Part shown: positions 1 to 8,913 of the stretch, piece by piece | Layout: the number at the start of each line of letters is the position of its first letter | Position numbering within the stretch: position 1 is the first letter of the stretch | Made by a program: the position numbers and the translations under genes | Assembly: GCA_022510425.1 (NCBI GenBank) | Contig: JAFLTO010000020.1 | Span: forward strand, 1 to 35,501 | DNA length: 35,501 nt | Source: Muribaculaceae bacterium | GTDB lineage: Bacteria; Bacteroidota; Bacteroidia; Bacteroidales; Muribaculaceae | Direction: 5' to 3' | Notes under the pieces: model-generated | Told to the model about the DNA's origin: nothing | Databases searched by the model: none | Seen by the model: only the letters and a program-made list of their open reading frames with translations

Positions 1-2347
1 TTCGCACCACCGCTTCATTAACATTTTCGGAAGTGACAGCTGCGAGATAAACTTTCTGAAGTTCAAGTTTGGTGAGTTTATTTCTGTTGAAACTCATGTT
101 CAGGTTAGTGCTCCAAGTGAACTCGCCCACGAAATTGCGGGAAGTGATACCGAATTCGAAACCTTTATTTAACATTTCGCCTTCGTTTCGTTGGATAGAA
201 CTTGCTGCAGCTGCTCCGGAGGGAAGGTCAACCCACATCAACATGTCGGTAGTTTTCTTATAATACCAGTCAGCTTGGAGTTCGATACGATTGTTGAGTA
301 CACCGAAGTCAACGCCAATACCCCATTGTGTTGTTGTTTCCCAAGTAAGGTCTTTTGTGCGAAGGTTAGCCTGAGAAATTGTAGGCACCGCGGTAGAGTT
401 CCCTTCTTCAAACCAAGGCACGCGATTAATGTTGTATCTTTGAAGATAAGCGTAGTCACCCACACCGTCTTGATTACCGGTCTTACCCCAACCGGCACGA
501 AGTTTCAAGTCGGAGAGCCAGGAAGAATCCTCAAACCATTTTTCCTGCGAAATACGCCAAGCTGCAGATATAGAGGGGAAGGCTTTCCAACGATGGTCGG
601 GATGGAGCTTAGAACTTCCGTCGTAACGGATGTTTGCAGTGACAAGATAACGGGAATCGAAATTGTAAGTGACACGTCCGAACACCGACATTATACCCCA
701 TGTAGAACCTGCGGAACCTGTACCGGTCCAGCTAATCATATTAGCAGCGTTGAGAGTTTGGATTGAACCGTTACGGTAGTATTGGCCGTTGATCCAGTTG
801 TTGGAGTATTTTGAATCAGTCCAGGAAGTACCGGCCATGATACCCCAACTGCTCTTCTTGACAGAGAAGTTATAGTTTGCGACATTATCCCATGTGAGCA
901 CTGTGTTTTGGTTTCTGCCGTCATAACCTTCACCCCCTTGCTCACGGCCGCGTGTAGTTGTTTCGGGATCCAAGAAAGAAGTGTCCCACCCGTTACGGCG
1001 ATCCATTGTGAATTTAGAGGAGAAAGTGAGACCTTTTATGATATCGAAGAAGAGTTCACCGGAGGCAATGATACGATTTTCACGGCTTCTGTTGGCCTCT
1101 TGACGAGCTTCATTTTCAAGCGGGCTCTGCATGTTGAGACCATAGAAATTATTGTAATAACGCTCCGGATTCTCAGGATCCCAAATAGGTGCATAGGTAG
1201 GGGTGTTGATTACGGAGAGGATCACACCTCCACGGTTACCGACAGTACCCATAGCTCCACCGCCATTGCTTGAATAATCTGAATATAGGATATTAGCCTT
1301 AGCCTTCAACCATGAACGGATCTGGCCTTCCACGTTGGCTCTGAAATTGAAACGCTGGAAGAAAGAAGATTTGAGGATACCGTTCTCCCGTTGATAACCT
1401 CCGGAAAGATAATAACTCATCTTTTCTGTGCTTTGAGATAGAGAGACCTCATAGGTCTGAGTATTACCTGTGCGGTAGGTTGCATCAAACCAATCTGTCT
1501 GATCAGTCAAACCTTCAGGAAGTGTCACTCTTACACCCCCATTGTTTGCCACATCGGCGAGGAGTTCATAATATTGAGCCGTGTTTAGCACATCCATTTT
1601 CTTGGCCACATTAGTCCAACCGGCCTGTATTCCTACGGAAACCTTGGCATTGCCGCTCTTCCCTTGTTTGGTTGTGATTATCACTACACCGTTGGCACCA
1701 CGTGAACCATAGATTGCAGCCGATGAGGCATCCTTAAGAATCTGCATATTCTCGATGTCGCTCGGTGAGAGGAAGTTGATATTGTCAACAGGCACACCAT
1801 CCACTACATAAAGAGGTTCGTTGGAACCATTGAAAGAAGAAGTACCACGTACACGGACTGTCATTCCGCTTCCGGGTGCACCCGACGGCATAGAAACAGC
1901 CACACCGGGAGCTTTACCTTGTATTGCCTGAGCGGCAGAAACGATAGGCCGGTTTGCCAATGCCTCTTCCCCCACAGTTGAAACCGCTGTGGTAAGATCT
2001 TTACGTTTCACAGCGCCATAACCGATCACCACTACCTCATCGAGGCTGTTGTCGTCGGGTTGCAAGATAACTTCCATATTGGAAGATGCCGGGAGTTCTC
2101 TTGTGACGTAACCTATGTAAGAGAAAACGAGAGTTGAATTGTCGGGTACTTTAAGTGAGAAATTTCCGTCGATGTCAGTTGCAGTGCCGACACCGGTTTG
2201 ACCTTTCACCTGGATAGTAGCTCCGACGAGATAGTCGCCTGTGTTGTCTAAAACAGTACCGGAAGCCACGACATCTGCATATGCAGCGGAGGTTCCCAGA
2301 GCGGAGAAGACACACAGGGCAAATTTCAGAAAACTGAGGTTTTTCAT
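1..2347 (-). CDS. SusC/RagA-family TonB-linked outer membrane protein (partial, C-terminus outside window)
   Basis: This is the N-terminal 782 codons of a TonB-dependent outer-membrane transporter of the SusC/RagA type, which imports glycans or peptides together with a SusD-like surface lipoprotein. Reading the minus strand from the ATG at 2347 gives a Sec signal peptide (MKNLSFLKFALCVFSALG then SAAYA). A carboxypeptidase-regulatory-like beta domain follows (GTVLDNTGDYLVGATIQVKG, FSYIGYVT), then the family signature DEVVVIGYG. The plug domain contains VDGVPVDNINFL and LKDASSAAIYGSRGANG, and many barrel strands come after. No stop is met before the window edge. Family members are usually near 1000 residues, so roughly 200 are missing. 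A SusD partner would be expected just beyond the left edge. The substrate cannot be read from the sequence. Confidence 0.95.
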   Translation of the reverse strand, partial: MKNLSFLKFALCVFSALGTSAAYADVVASGTVLDNTGDYLVGATIQVKGQTGVGTATDIDGNFSLKVPDNSTLVFSYIGYVTRELPASSNMEVILQPDDNSLDEVVVIGYGAVKRKDLTTAVSTVGEEALANRPIVSAAQAIQGKAPGVAVSMPSGAPGSGMTVRVRGTSSFNGSNEPLYVVDGVPVDNINFLSPSDIENMQILKDASSAAIYGSRGANGVVIITTKQGKSGNAKVSVGIQAGWTNVAKKMDVLNTAQYYELLADVANNGGVRVTLPEGLTDQTDWFDATYRTGNTQTYEVSLSQSTEKMSYYLSGGYQRENGILKSSFFQRFNFRANVEGQIRSWLKAKANILYSDYSSNGGGAMGTVGNRGGVILSVINTPTYAPIWDPENPERYYNNFYGLNMQSPLENEARQEANRSRENRIIASGELFFDIIKGLTFSSKFTMDRRNGWDTSFLDPETTTRGREQGGEGYDGRNQNTVLTWDNVANYNFSVKKSSWGIMAGTSWTDSKYSNNWINGQYYRNGSIQTLNAANMISWTGTGSAGSTWGIMSVFGRVTYNFDSRYLVTANIRYDGSSKLHPDHRWKAFPSISAAWRISQEKWFEDSSWLSDLKLRAGWGKTGNQDGVGDYAYLQRYNINRVPWFEEGNSTAVPTISQANLRTKDLTWETTTQWGIGVDFGVLNNRIELQADWYYKKTTDMLMWVDLPSGAAAASSIQRNEGEMLNKGFEFGITSRNFVGEFTWSTNLNMSFNRNKLTKLELQKVYLAAVTSENVNEAVVR

Positions 2348-2406
2348 GTGTCAGATAGGTTTAAGTTATTATGTTTATATGGATTTGTCAATAAATTATA
2401 ACAACA

Positions 2407-2437
2407 CAAAATTATTGTAAACTGGGTTCATACCCAA
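2407..2437 (-). promoter_or_regulatory. Putative Bacteroidetes-type promoter of the SusC-like gene
   Basis: On the minus strand TTGG (2437-2434) is followed after 19 nt by TAATTTTG (2414-2407), which matches the Bacteroidetes -33 TTTG / -7 TAnnTTTG pattern apart from one -33 base. The implied start of transcription lies about 50-55 nt upstream of the ATG at 2347. The region is AT-rich, so chance matches are possible. Confidence 0.5.
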
Positions 2438-2570
2438 TAGTTTTGCTATGTTTGTAAACATTATTGGTAAACTGAAGTAAAAAACATTTTTTTGATTTTT
2501 AATAAGATAAATCTTTTTATAAAAGTAAAAAAGTAAGTTTTGTCGTTTCACACAATATAGCCGAAGACAT

Positions 2571-2601
2571 AAAAAAGGCTGCGAATTCATTATCGCAGCC
2601 T
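2571..2601 (-). terminator. Rho-independent terminator after the 297-aa secreted protein gene
   Basis: A perfect 9-bp stem (AGGCTGCGA at 2576-2584 with TCGCAGCCT at 2593-2601) with an 8-nt loop is followed, reading the minus strand, by a run of T (2575-2571). It lies 25 bp beyond the stop codon of the gene ending at 2626. It should separate that gene from the SusC-like gene, which then has its own promoter. Confidence 0.9.
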
Positions 2602-2625
2602 AATTCCTTTATAAACTTTGTTAGT

Positions 2626-3519
2626 TTATCGGATAACTACTTTTTGAGTCTTGTTACCTTGTTTAACAACGAATATACCGTTTTGTGGATTGTTAACTTT
2701 CACACCTTGGAGGTTGTAGTAGACAGCCGGAGCATTAACATCGATAATGCTTTCCACACCGGAATCTTCAGAACCTACTGTGAAAGTGACGGTCCAATCT
2801 TTCAGGTTTACCTTCATTGTGAGGTCGCCACCGTCCCAAGTAGCCAGTTGCCAGCTACCTTTGCCGGGTTGGCAAGTACCATTGAATACACCGTCAGTGA
2901 ATTCTACTTCTACATTTGTATTGTCATTAGGAAGCGGACCCACACTTGGAAGTGCGCCATCGCCGGCCCAATTGCCAAGAGCAGTGTAGAACCGGAAATA
3001 TATACCATTGCCGGCTGCCAAATCGAAGGTGCCTTGATATACATCCTCACTTATAGACTTCAATGTCATGCTTCCATCATTTATATTCCAGCCATTGGGA
3101 TCTCCTATCAGATAGATTACAGAACCATCTGTCACTTGTTCTTCAGCATCACCTGTGACTGTAAGAGTAAAGGTGGTAGGATTCCATTTCACCACTGCGT
3201 TGTTGACAGCTATAACATTTCCTGCAAAGAAAGTGTTAGAGGGATCTGCTCCACCGTTTTTACCATCAAGAACATAAGATTTTCCAATTTCAATTGGAGT
3301 GGCTGTGCCATACTGGATATCCCAATTGTCATTTGTGATGTCTACAATCTTAAAATCGGTGGTGAAATGTTCGATTTCACATGAAAGTTCCTCTCCTTCA
3401 CCAGAGAAGGTAGTGGCCTTTTGGAAAGACCAGTCACAGTAGCTACCTACTACTGCCCATTGTGCGGATGCGGAAACGGCCATCATCGCACCGGCTGCAA
3501 AAAGTAAAAGTTTTTTCAT
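2626..3519 (-). CDS. Secreted SusE/SusF-like carbohydrate-binding-type protein with T9SS-like C-terminal tail
   Basis: 297 residues. The N-terminus MKKLLLFAAGAMMAVSASAQ is a Sec signal peptide without a lipobox cysteine. The middle contains VIYLIGDPNGWN followed by IYFRFYTALGNWAGDG, the pattern of the beta-sandwich outer-membrane starch-binding-type domains in SusE/SusF. The last 45 or so residues (VESIIDVNAPAVYYNLQGVK, GIFVVKQGNKTQKVVIR) resemble a type A T9SS sorting/anchoring domain. I infer a cell-surface glycan-binding protein serving the adjacent SusC-like transporter. It differs from classical SusE/F, which are lipoproteins exported by Sec/Lol. Ligand and true partner are unknown. Confidence 0.75.
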   Translation of the reverse strand: MKKLLLFAAGAMMAVSASAQWAVVGSYCDWSFQKATTFSGEGEELSCEIEHFTTDFKIVDITNDNWDIQYGTATPIEIGKSYVLDGKNGGADPSNTFFAGNVIAVNNAVVKWNPTTFTLTVTGDAEEQVTDGSVIYLIGDPNGWNINDGSMTLKSISEDVYQGTFDLAAGNGIYFRFYTALGNWAGDGALPSVGPLPNDNTNVEVEFTDGVFNGTCQPGKGSWQLATWDGGDLTMKVNLKDWTVTFTVGSEDSGVESIIDVNAPAVYYNLQGVKVNNPQNGIFVVKQGNKTQKVVIR

Positions 3520-3551
3520 AAAAAATATGTTTAGGTTAATGATTTAAATTA

Positions 3552-3580
3552 AAGTGGGTTAAGGAACCCTTAACCCACTT
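3552..3580 (-). terminator. 13-bp perfect hairpin between two secreted-protein genes (terminator or leader hairpin)
   Basis: AAGTGGGTTAAGG (3552-3564) pairs perfectly with CCTTAACCCACTT (3568-3580) around a 3-nt loop. Read on the minus strand it lies 46 bp beyond the stop at 3627 and is followed by TTAATTT, a mediocre U-tract. It probably terminates the 3627-6527 pair. A TAATTTTG box at 3589-3596 lies just upstream, so it could alternatively be a 5'-leader hairpin of the gene starting at 3519. Confidence 0.55.
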
Positions 3581-3626
3581 ATATAATGCAAAATTACAAA
3601 TTTTTAATTATCTAAAAAACAAATTT

Positions 3627-4940
3627 TCACTTAATGAAAGTTTTCTTTCCATTGATAATGTAAAGTCCCTGTTTCAACGCATTCACTGCCGATGCATCAA
3701 CATTTCTCAGAATGTTTTTGCCATCTATGGTATATACGTTGAATTCTTTATCTGTTGTTAAAGTTTCAATTCCGGCACCCTTTTCTACTATTGTGTAGGT
3801 GGCGTCTACTTCTGAATTAAGAGCATAAGTGTCTATAATAGAACTTTCAGTGAGAATTGTCACGAATGCTTCCGGGATAATGATTTCATACACACCGGAT
3901 GATAGAGAGTTAAGATCGATTGTGAAAGATGCATCTTCCCCAAGTGTGATATTTACTGAAGTGTCATTGCCGGTTTTGGTATTTCTTGCGGTCACGGCAG
4001 TACCCTGCAGGGGCTGTAGATTGATACCATCCCAACTTACTGTGACATATGCATTTCCGGAAGCAAGTTCAGAGCCATCTGCCGGATTGAGAGTAGCCGC
4101 AATCTGAGGCATAAGAACCAATTCCACAGTCTGGAGCGGATTTACTTCTCCTTCTGCATTTGCTACAAGTCCTTCCGGAATTTCTACATTCAGGTAGGTT
4201 CCGTCAGTATAGGAGATGAAATCATCAAATACTATGTAAAGCACAAACATAGAGTACTTTCCGGTGCCATCTTCGTTTCCTCCTTGCAATTCATATATTC
4301 TGGCTTTGCAGTTTAATGATTTCCCATCTATATCCGCTGCCAGTTCTACACTGTCGACATCTTCCACAAAATAAATTTCCTGACCATCCCAGTTTATTTG
4401 TATGGCAGATGCGAAGGAAACATATTGTGAAGTGGGATAGTTCATCACCGCCGGTTCCATATATTCCGGCTCCAATATACCGGTGATTGTAAATTCAAGA
4501 TTTGATTCGGGATTTGGAACTCCGTTCACAAGCACTACACCTTCAGGAATGTTCACCTTATAATCACCATATTCCTGTATATACGTCATTGTTTCTTCGT
4601 CTAGTTCCATAAAATTTCGGAACATAAGGGCGTTGCGAACGGTGCTTGGAGGTGTTCCGGTTTGTGTCCCCTCAATATTCGCATCATCGATCGTGCCTTT
4701 CACTGGTTTTACAGTTCCGTCAGGCATCGTAAGTGTACAGGTGATTGGATTATCTCCTGAATTGTCTTCTAATTCATAATAACCCCAGGTTACTTGGAAC
4801 ATATTATAAAGCAGTTCAGCTTTTCCGTTTAAGGGCACTGTAAGTGTTGCTTCAGGCACTACAAAATCTTGAGCCTGTACTGGCATTGCAGCTCCGGAAA
4901 GAAGCAACAATGTGCCCATGGTAGTAAAGAATTTCTTCAT
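3627..4940 (-). CDS. Secreted beta-sandwich repeat protein with T9SS-like C-terminal tail, function unknown
   Basis: 437 residues. It begins with a Sec signal peptide (MKKFFTTMGTLLLLSGAAM, then PVQAQ). The body consists of repeated Ig-like beta-rich units with similar phrasing, for example YKVNIPEGVVLVNG, LNVEIPEGLVANAEGEV and YEIIIPEAFVTIL, which suggests at least three related domains. The C-terminus (GIETLTTDKEFNVYTIDGKN, LKQGLYIINGKKTFIK) is a typical T9SS type A-like tail. The gene lies 18 bp downstream of the 522-aa gene ending at 4959, so the two are likely co-transcribed. I see no catalytic signature; surface adhesion or binding is only a guess. Confidence 0.8.
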   Translation of the reverse strand: MKKFFTTMGTLLLLSGAAMPVQAQDFVVPEATLTVPLNGKAELLYNMFQVTWGYYELEDNSGDNPITCTLTMPDGTVKPVKGTIDDANIEGTQTGTPPSTVRNALMFRNFMELDEETMTYIQEYGDYKVNIPEGVVLVNGVPNPESNLEFTITGILEPEYMEPAVMNYPTSQYVSFASAIQINWDGQEIYFVEDVDSVELAADIDGKSLNCKARIYELQGGNEDGTGKYSMFVLYIVFDDFISYTDGTYLNVEIPEGLVANAEGEVNPLQTVELVLMPQIAATLNPADGSELASGNAYVTVSWDGINLQPLQGTAVTARNTKTGNDTSVNITLGEDASFTIDLNSLSSGVYEIIIPEAFVTILTESSIIDTYALNSEVDATYTIVEKGAGIETLTTDKEFNVYTIDGKNILRNVDASAVNALKQGLYIINGKKTFIK

Positions 4941-4958
4941 AAAAATAGTTTTTAGTTA

Positions 4959-6527
4959 TTATAATTTAATTTTCTTTCCATTGATTATATAGATGCCCTT
5001 AGGTAAGGAGGATAGTTGTGTCTTGTCTTTGGTGGCAAGCACTTTGATACCTGACAAGTTGTAGACAATGTATTGTTCAGCAACTGTAGCTTCGATGCCT
5101 TCAATGCCGGCATTGTCTGAAGCGATTATATAGGAGAACATGTCTCCATAGGGGTTACCTCCCACTATCACTGACATGTCTTCATTTAAGGATATACATC
5201 CGGAGATCACACCGATGCCGAAAAGGTTGAGGTTTTTTTCGAGCCAGGGAAGATACAGGGGATTTGTAGCCGCTATGTATTCATCGAAGGTGATATAATC
5301 AGTGGCCTCCGGCAGATAGAGATAGGAATTATAGCCGAAAACACTATTGGGATAGGCGATAGAAACAATTGTTCCATCATTTAGAATCTGGTAGGGTATT
5401 AATTGGTCTTCCTTGGTCTCTATTTTCTCCAGTGAACCTTCAGCGAGATTAAATTTATAAGAGACAAAACCGGAGGAAGTGTCTGTGGTATAATCATCAT
5501 CGCTCAATCCGAGTGCGGCGACCAATGTTTTCCCGTCAGGGCTCAAAGCCATGTTAGGTATAAATCGCGCGTATTTACCAACAATAGCCATTTGTTTCCA
5601 GTATTCATCAAAAGCTACTCCCAGAGTGTCGTTCACCTCTTGGTTATAGACACCGATAGCTTTTACATATTCTTCATAACCTTCTTCCCCGGTGAAATAA
5701 ACCACATAGCCCCAAGGATTCAAGTCAGGATCACCTGTGGCCTCATATTCTGCCATTTCTTCTTCCCATTCCTTTTTCATTTCCTCAGTCATGTAATCAG
5801 TTATTTGAGGAGGATCAGGAAGATTCATATTATCAACGTCGGGATATTGCGGTAGAGGGAGATGTTCGGGGTTGAACAATGGTTCGGAAGGGCAAACATA
5901 ACTCCAATCTCCGTTGTCGTCTTGGATATAAACTATAGGATACCCGAAAAATCCGGAATCATCCTGCAATATGCCGGCAATTGTTCTGCCGTCGTTGCTG
6001 ATATAAGTGGCAGTGCAAAATTGAGGGGTGACATTAAAGAAATCTTTCTCGGGCACCGGCAAAGCCTGAGGAGCTCCGATATTCCCTTCCTCATCTATGT
6101 CGCAATAGAAAGGAATTTGCAAAGCTCCGGCATGAGAGTTCTGAATCCAACCGCAGACCCTTGTAAAATCCGGAGTCACAGCATCGAAAGAACTTTGGAG
6201 CTGAACATAGAGTTTTTGAGGGATGGTTCCTTTACCGTCTTTTAAAACTGAAGCTCTTAGAGTCTCCATATCCTGTCCCACCATCACGCCATTGTTAGCC
6301 ACACAGTTTCCGTTGCCCGGATAAAAGGCTGGATACCAAATAGATTGTTGAGAATCAATATCATACAAGATGGCGCTTGCGGAAAAATCTTGCGCCATGA
6401 AGTATTTTCCGTTGGGTGAGATTTTCTGGGCGAAAACATCAGGGACAACGGTAGGCACACCTTCTTCTTGAGCGACTCCCGGCACTATTGCTGCCACTGA
6501 GAATAGAATTGAGATATATTTCTTCAT
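4959..6527 (-). CDS. Secreted beta-propeller-like protein with T9SS-like C-terminal tail, function unknown
   Basis: 522 residues with a signal peptide (MKKYISILFSVAAIVPGVAQ). Several units look like propeller blades of the 'SPNGKY / SNDGRTIAG / SPDGKTLVAALG' kind (KISPNGKYFMAQDF, YISNDGRTIAGILQDDSGFF, NMALSPDGKTLVAALG, GCISLNEDMSVIVGG). An acidic Asp/Glu-rich insertion lies around residues 225-275. The C-terminal 45 residues (GIEGIEATVAEQYIVYNLSG, LPKGIYIINGKKIKL) match the T9SS type A-like tail and closely resemble the tail of its downstream neighbour. It is first in a two-gene unit. No enzymatic residues are recognised. Confidence 0.8.
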   Translation of the reverse strand: MKKYISILFSVAAIVPGVAQEEGVPTVVPDVFAQKISPNGKYFMAQDFSASAILYDIDSQQSIWYPAFYPGNGNCVANNGVMVGQDMETLRASVLKDGKGTIPQKLYVQLQSSFDAVTPDFTRVCGWIQNSHAGALQIPFYCDIDEEGNIGAPQALPVPEKDFFNVTPQFCTATYISNDGRTIAGILQDDSGFFGYPIVYIQDDNGDWSYVCPSEPLFNPEHLPLPQYPDVDNMNLPDPPQITDYMTEEMKKEWEEEMAEYEATGDPDLNPWGYVVYFTGEEGYEEYVKAIGVYNQEVNDTLGVAFDEYWKQMAIVGKYARFIPNMALSPDGKTLVAALGLSDDDYTTDTSSGFVSYKFNLAEGSLEKIETKEDQLIPYQILNDGTIVSIAYPNSVFGYNSYLYLPEATDYITFDEYIAATNPLYLPWLEKNLNLFGIGVISGCISLNEDMSVIVGGNPYGDMFSYIIASDNAGIEGIEATVAEQYIVYNLSGIKVLATKDKTQLSSLPKGIYIINGKKIKL

Positions 6528-6569
6528 AAATAATAATGGTTTTTATAAGTATTAGAATTTAAGTCATAG

Positions 6570-6577
6570 CAAATTTA
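6570..6577 (-). promoter_or_regulatory. Putative -7 box (TAAATTTG) for the 4959-6527 / 3627-4940 unit
   Basis: TAAATTTG on the minus strand lies 43 nt upstream of the ATG at 6527 and matches TAnnTTTG. The -33 position holds only a poor match (TTCT, spacing 19), so this is tentative. Confidence 0.35.
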
Positions 6578-6656
6578 ATCAATTTGCTTGAAATTCAGAA
6601 TCTCACAATAAATTTTATTGAAAAGAGAAAAATATGATCATAAATTTTTAGCTATA

Positions 6657-8393
6657 TTAATGGCCTACGAAGTTGCCGATAGATTTAACTTGATCCATAA
6701 ATTCCTGTTTGGAAAAATTGGTTCGAGATCTTGCACGTAGACGATAATTATAAACAGTTTGTGGAGCGCAATGGAGGAAATCCGCAATCTTTACGCTGTC
6801 AGTTATGCCGAGTCTCACCAAGGCATAAATTCGTAATTCCATATTCATCAGCTCACCTTCCTTGAGCACTATTTGTTTGTCGGGCTTGAGCAACGAATTG
6901 AAATCACTCACAAAATTTGGATATAGGTTAAGGAAGATAGTGTCGAAAGTTTGATAAAACTCTTTCACTTCATCCTTCATATCTAAATCAGAGGTTAGTT
7001 TTTCCACATCCTTCCATTGTTTTTTCATGGCTTTCAGATAGATATTCTTTTTTAATTCTTCTATCTGGTCGATGTAACCGGAACAAAGTTTGAAAACATA
7101 ACCTATATATTCTTCCTTTACAAAATTAGCTTCATAAAGCTGAGCATTTTTTTTCTTAAGATCTGAATTGAGGTCTGTAAGCTGAATGTTTAACTCATTG
7201 AGTTGCTTTTCAGCATTGGAGAGAGCCGACACCTTGAGATGTAGCTGTTCGTTGGCTGCGGCCAAATCGGTGCCCTGCTTTTTCATCCGTCTGTTTTGTC
7301 TCACAATGCCGATTATGGAAAGGATAAGGAAAAATGCAAGGATGCACACCAACACCAAAAATACCTGAGTATGTTTCTGATTGTCTTGAATTCGTTTCTG
7401 ATAAACCTCATTGATATCTCCCATTAGTTCGAGAATGCCGAAAGCACGGTTTCTGTTAGGATAGCTCAAAGATTTGTCAAGACTGTAATTTATATATCGA
7501 TAAGCACGGTCTACATCACCGTTGCCATTATCAAAAAGAAAACGAGCGAGTTCCTCCATTGAAGCTATTTCTGCATTTGCGATTTTAATATCGACAATAG
7601 CCGACAATGCCATATATTGCTCATAATTAAAATGGTCTTTTTTCTGTTCATAAAGACGGGCCAAAACATAAGCATCTTTTGCATCCTGACGTTCATTGAG
7701 CTTAGATTGTCCCAGACTTTTTGTGAGGGCCTCTATCACAGAATCGGGGTTCTGTTTGGTGCCCAAAATATCCCATCCCTTATACCATAAAAATTCGCGA
7801 TGAGAACTATCTATTAGATTCATAACAGAATCTTTATACAGTCGTTCGGTAACATAATAGGGGTTGTTTGGTTTCCCGTTGAAATTTCCTAAATGACTGT
7901 AGAGATACACCATTTGTCCATAATAGTCGATTAATTGCGATTTACTAAGCTCTCCGGTGTTTATGGAGCTCATAATATCAAGTGCACCTTTAAGAAGTCC
8001 CGTAGCCGTGAGCAAACCTGCTTTGTTTAGAAGGCTTTTGGTATACCATTCTTTATTGCCGGCTTTATTTGCCTCCTTAATACATTTATCAACATAATGG
8101 AGAGCTGAATCGGCATTAAGGGAATAAAAATTTTCAAACAGGAGATTGTCGTAAAGATATTTCTCTGAAATGGAATGGGCCATTTTCCTCTTTTGCTTTA
8201 TCTCTTCGATATGTGTAAGGCGTTCTAATGTGAAATCGTCAGTGTGGTTGAGAAGAGAATCCAGAATATAGACATTGGATGGAGTAATTAAATTCACATC
8301 CTTTTTTGAACAGGCGCTCTGGGAGCCTAAACATATCAGAATGCAAAGGATTGCAGAATAAAAGGAGGCATATTTGGTGATAAAATTTTTCAT
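6657..8393 (-). CDS. DUF6377-like TPR / transmembrane / HTH regulator
   Basis: 578 residues. The N-terminus ends in GSQSAC, a relaxed lipobox, so it is probably an exported lipoprotein or signal-anchored protein. About 300 residues of TPR-like helical pairs follow. A single transmembrane helix lies near 342-365 (VFLVLVCILAFFLILSIIGI), then a coiled coil (about 370-425). The C-terminal domain ends in an HTH-like segment (SVKIADFLHCAPQTVYNYR) followed by LRARSR. This architecture matches the Bacteroidetes DUF6377 family, whose HTH would be cytoplasmic while the TPRs sense in the periplasm. Its place upstream of the secreted-protein and SusC-like genes suggests it may control them; that is inference. 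The match to DUF6377 is from memory, not a search. Confidence 0.75.
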   Translation of the reverse strand: MKNFITKYASFYSAILCILICLGSQSACSKKDVNLITPSNVYILDSLLNHTDDFTLERLTHIEEIKQKRKMAHSISEKYLYDNLLFENFYSLNADSALHYVDKCIKEANKAGNKEWYTKSLLNKAGLLTATGLLKGALDIMSSINTGELSKSQLIDYYGQMVYLYSHLGNFNGKPNNPYYVTERLYKDSVMNLIDSSHREFLWYKGWDILGTKQNPDSVIEALTKSLGQSKLNERQDAKDAYVLARLYEQKKDHFNYEQYMALSAIVDIKIANAEIASMEELARFLFDNGNGDVDRAYRYINYSLDKSLSYPNRNRAFGILELMGDINEVYQKRIQDNQKHTQVFLVLVCILAFFLILSIIGIVRQNRRMKKQGTDLAAANEQLHLKVSALSNAEKQLNELNIQLTDLNSDLKKKNAQLYEANFVKEEYIGYVFKLCSGYIDQIEELKKNIYLKAMKKQWKDVEKLTSDLDMKDEVKEFYQTFDTIFLNLYPNFVSDFNSLLKPDKQIVLKEGELMNMELRIYALVRLGITDSVKIADFLHCAPQTVYNYRLRARSRTNFSKQEFMDQVKSIGNFVGH

Positions 8394-8445
8394 AACTTCA
8401 TTTCATTCTTTCATAAGGTTTTGTAATCCAAAATCTTATAGATTA

Positions 8446-8453
8446 CAAATTTA
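8446..8453 (-). promoter_or_regulatory. Putative -7 box (TAAATTTG) upstream of the DUF6377-like gene
   Basis: TAAATTTG on the minus strand lies 53 nt before the start codon at 8393. No good TTTG is seen at the expected -33 distance, so support is weak. Confidence 0.3.
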
Positions 8454-8479
8454 CAATAAATTTATGAAAAGTGTCATAT

Positions 8480-8513
8480 AAATGAAAAAGAGCCGGGATA
8501 TCACATCCAGGCT
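8480..8513 (-). terminator. Terminator-like hairpin in the divergent intergenic region
   Basis: AGCCTGGAT and ATCCCGGCT on the minus strand (8513-8505 and 8499-8491) form a 9-bp stem with one mismatch and a 5-nt loop, followed by CTTTTTC. A TAATTTTG box lies about 170 nt upstream (8681-8688). A short minus-strand transcript, or an attenuator in a long leader of the DUF6377-like gene, would fit. Confidence 0.35.
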
Positions 8514-8881
8514 ACTGCTTCAAGGCATAAGTATTTTTCCCAAAATATTTCTACCTTAACCAACTAAAAATTTCCTTTCATGGTCTATTACATGAAAAAA
8601 TCATAAATTGAACATGATAAAAGCTAACAGATTTCTTAATAGAATGATTTTTAAATCAAAATACTTAAAAATATTCGCTACAAAATTATAAAATAATTAT
8701 TTGACGATTAACAAGTTAGAAATCTTTAGTTTCTTCAAGTAAAATTCAAAGTAAATTCTAAAATTTAATAAAACTTTAATAACTAAAATGTTATGATTCT
8801 TTTAAGGTAGATTTAAGTAAGTTTTTGGAATTAATTTGGGTATTACTTTAACCTCTCATTTACTTTCCTCCGCCTATAGAT

Positions 8882-8913
8882 TTTGTAAACGTGGAAAGGG
8901 TTTGCTAATTTTG
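8882..8913 (+). promoter_or_regulatory. Consensus Bacteroidetes promoter directly abutting the 8918 start codon
   Basis: TTTG (8882-8885), a 20-nt spacer and TAATTTTG (8906-8913) match the -33/-7 consensus exactly. The ATG lies only 4 nt after the -7 box, so transcription would start at or next to the start codon, giving a leaderless or nearly leaderless mRNA. Confidence 0.6.

Noticed and set aside
191..1273. Plus-strand open frames of up to 191 aa
   Set aside because: They lie antisense to the continuous SusC-like frame, which has clear family motifs; no family signature in the plus-strand products.
2396..2590. Minus-strand 64-aa frame between two genes
   Set aside because: It runs through the terminator hairpin and the candidate susC promoter and has no recognisable features.
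2644..3384. Plus-strand open frame of 246 aa
   Set aside because: Antisense to the 297-aa secreted protein, which has a signal peptide, a carbohydrate-binding-type pattern and a terminator; the plus-strand product looks non-coding.
2626..3519. Classical SusE lipoprotein
   Set aside because: The signal peptide ends in SASAQW with no lipobox cysteine, and the protein has a T9SS-like tail instead.
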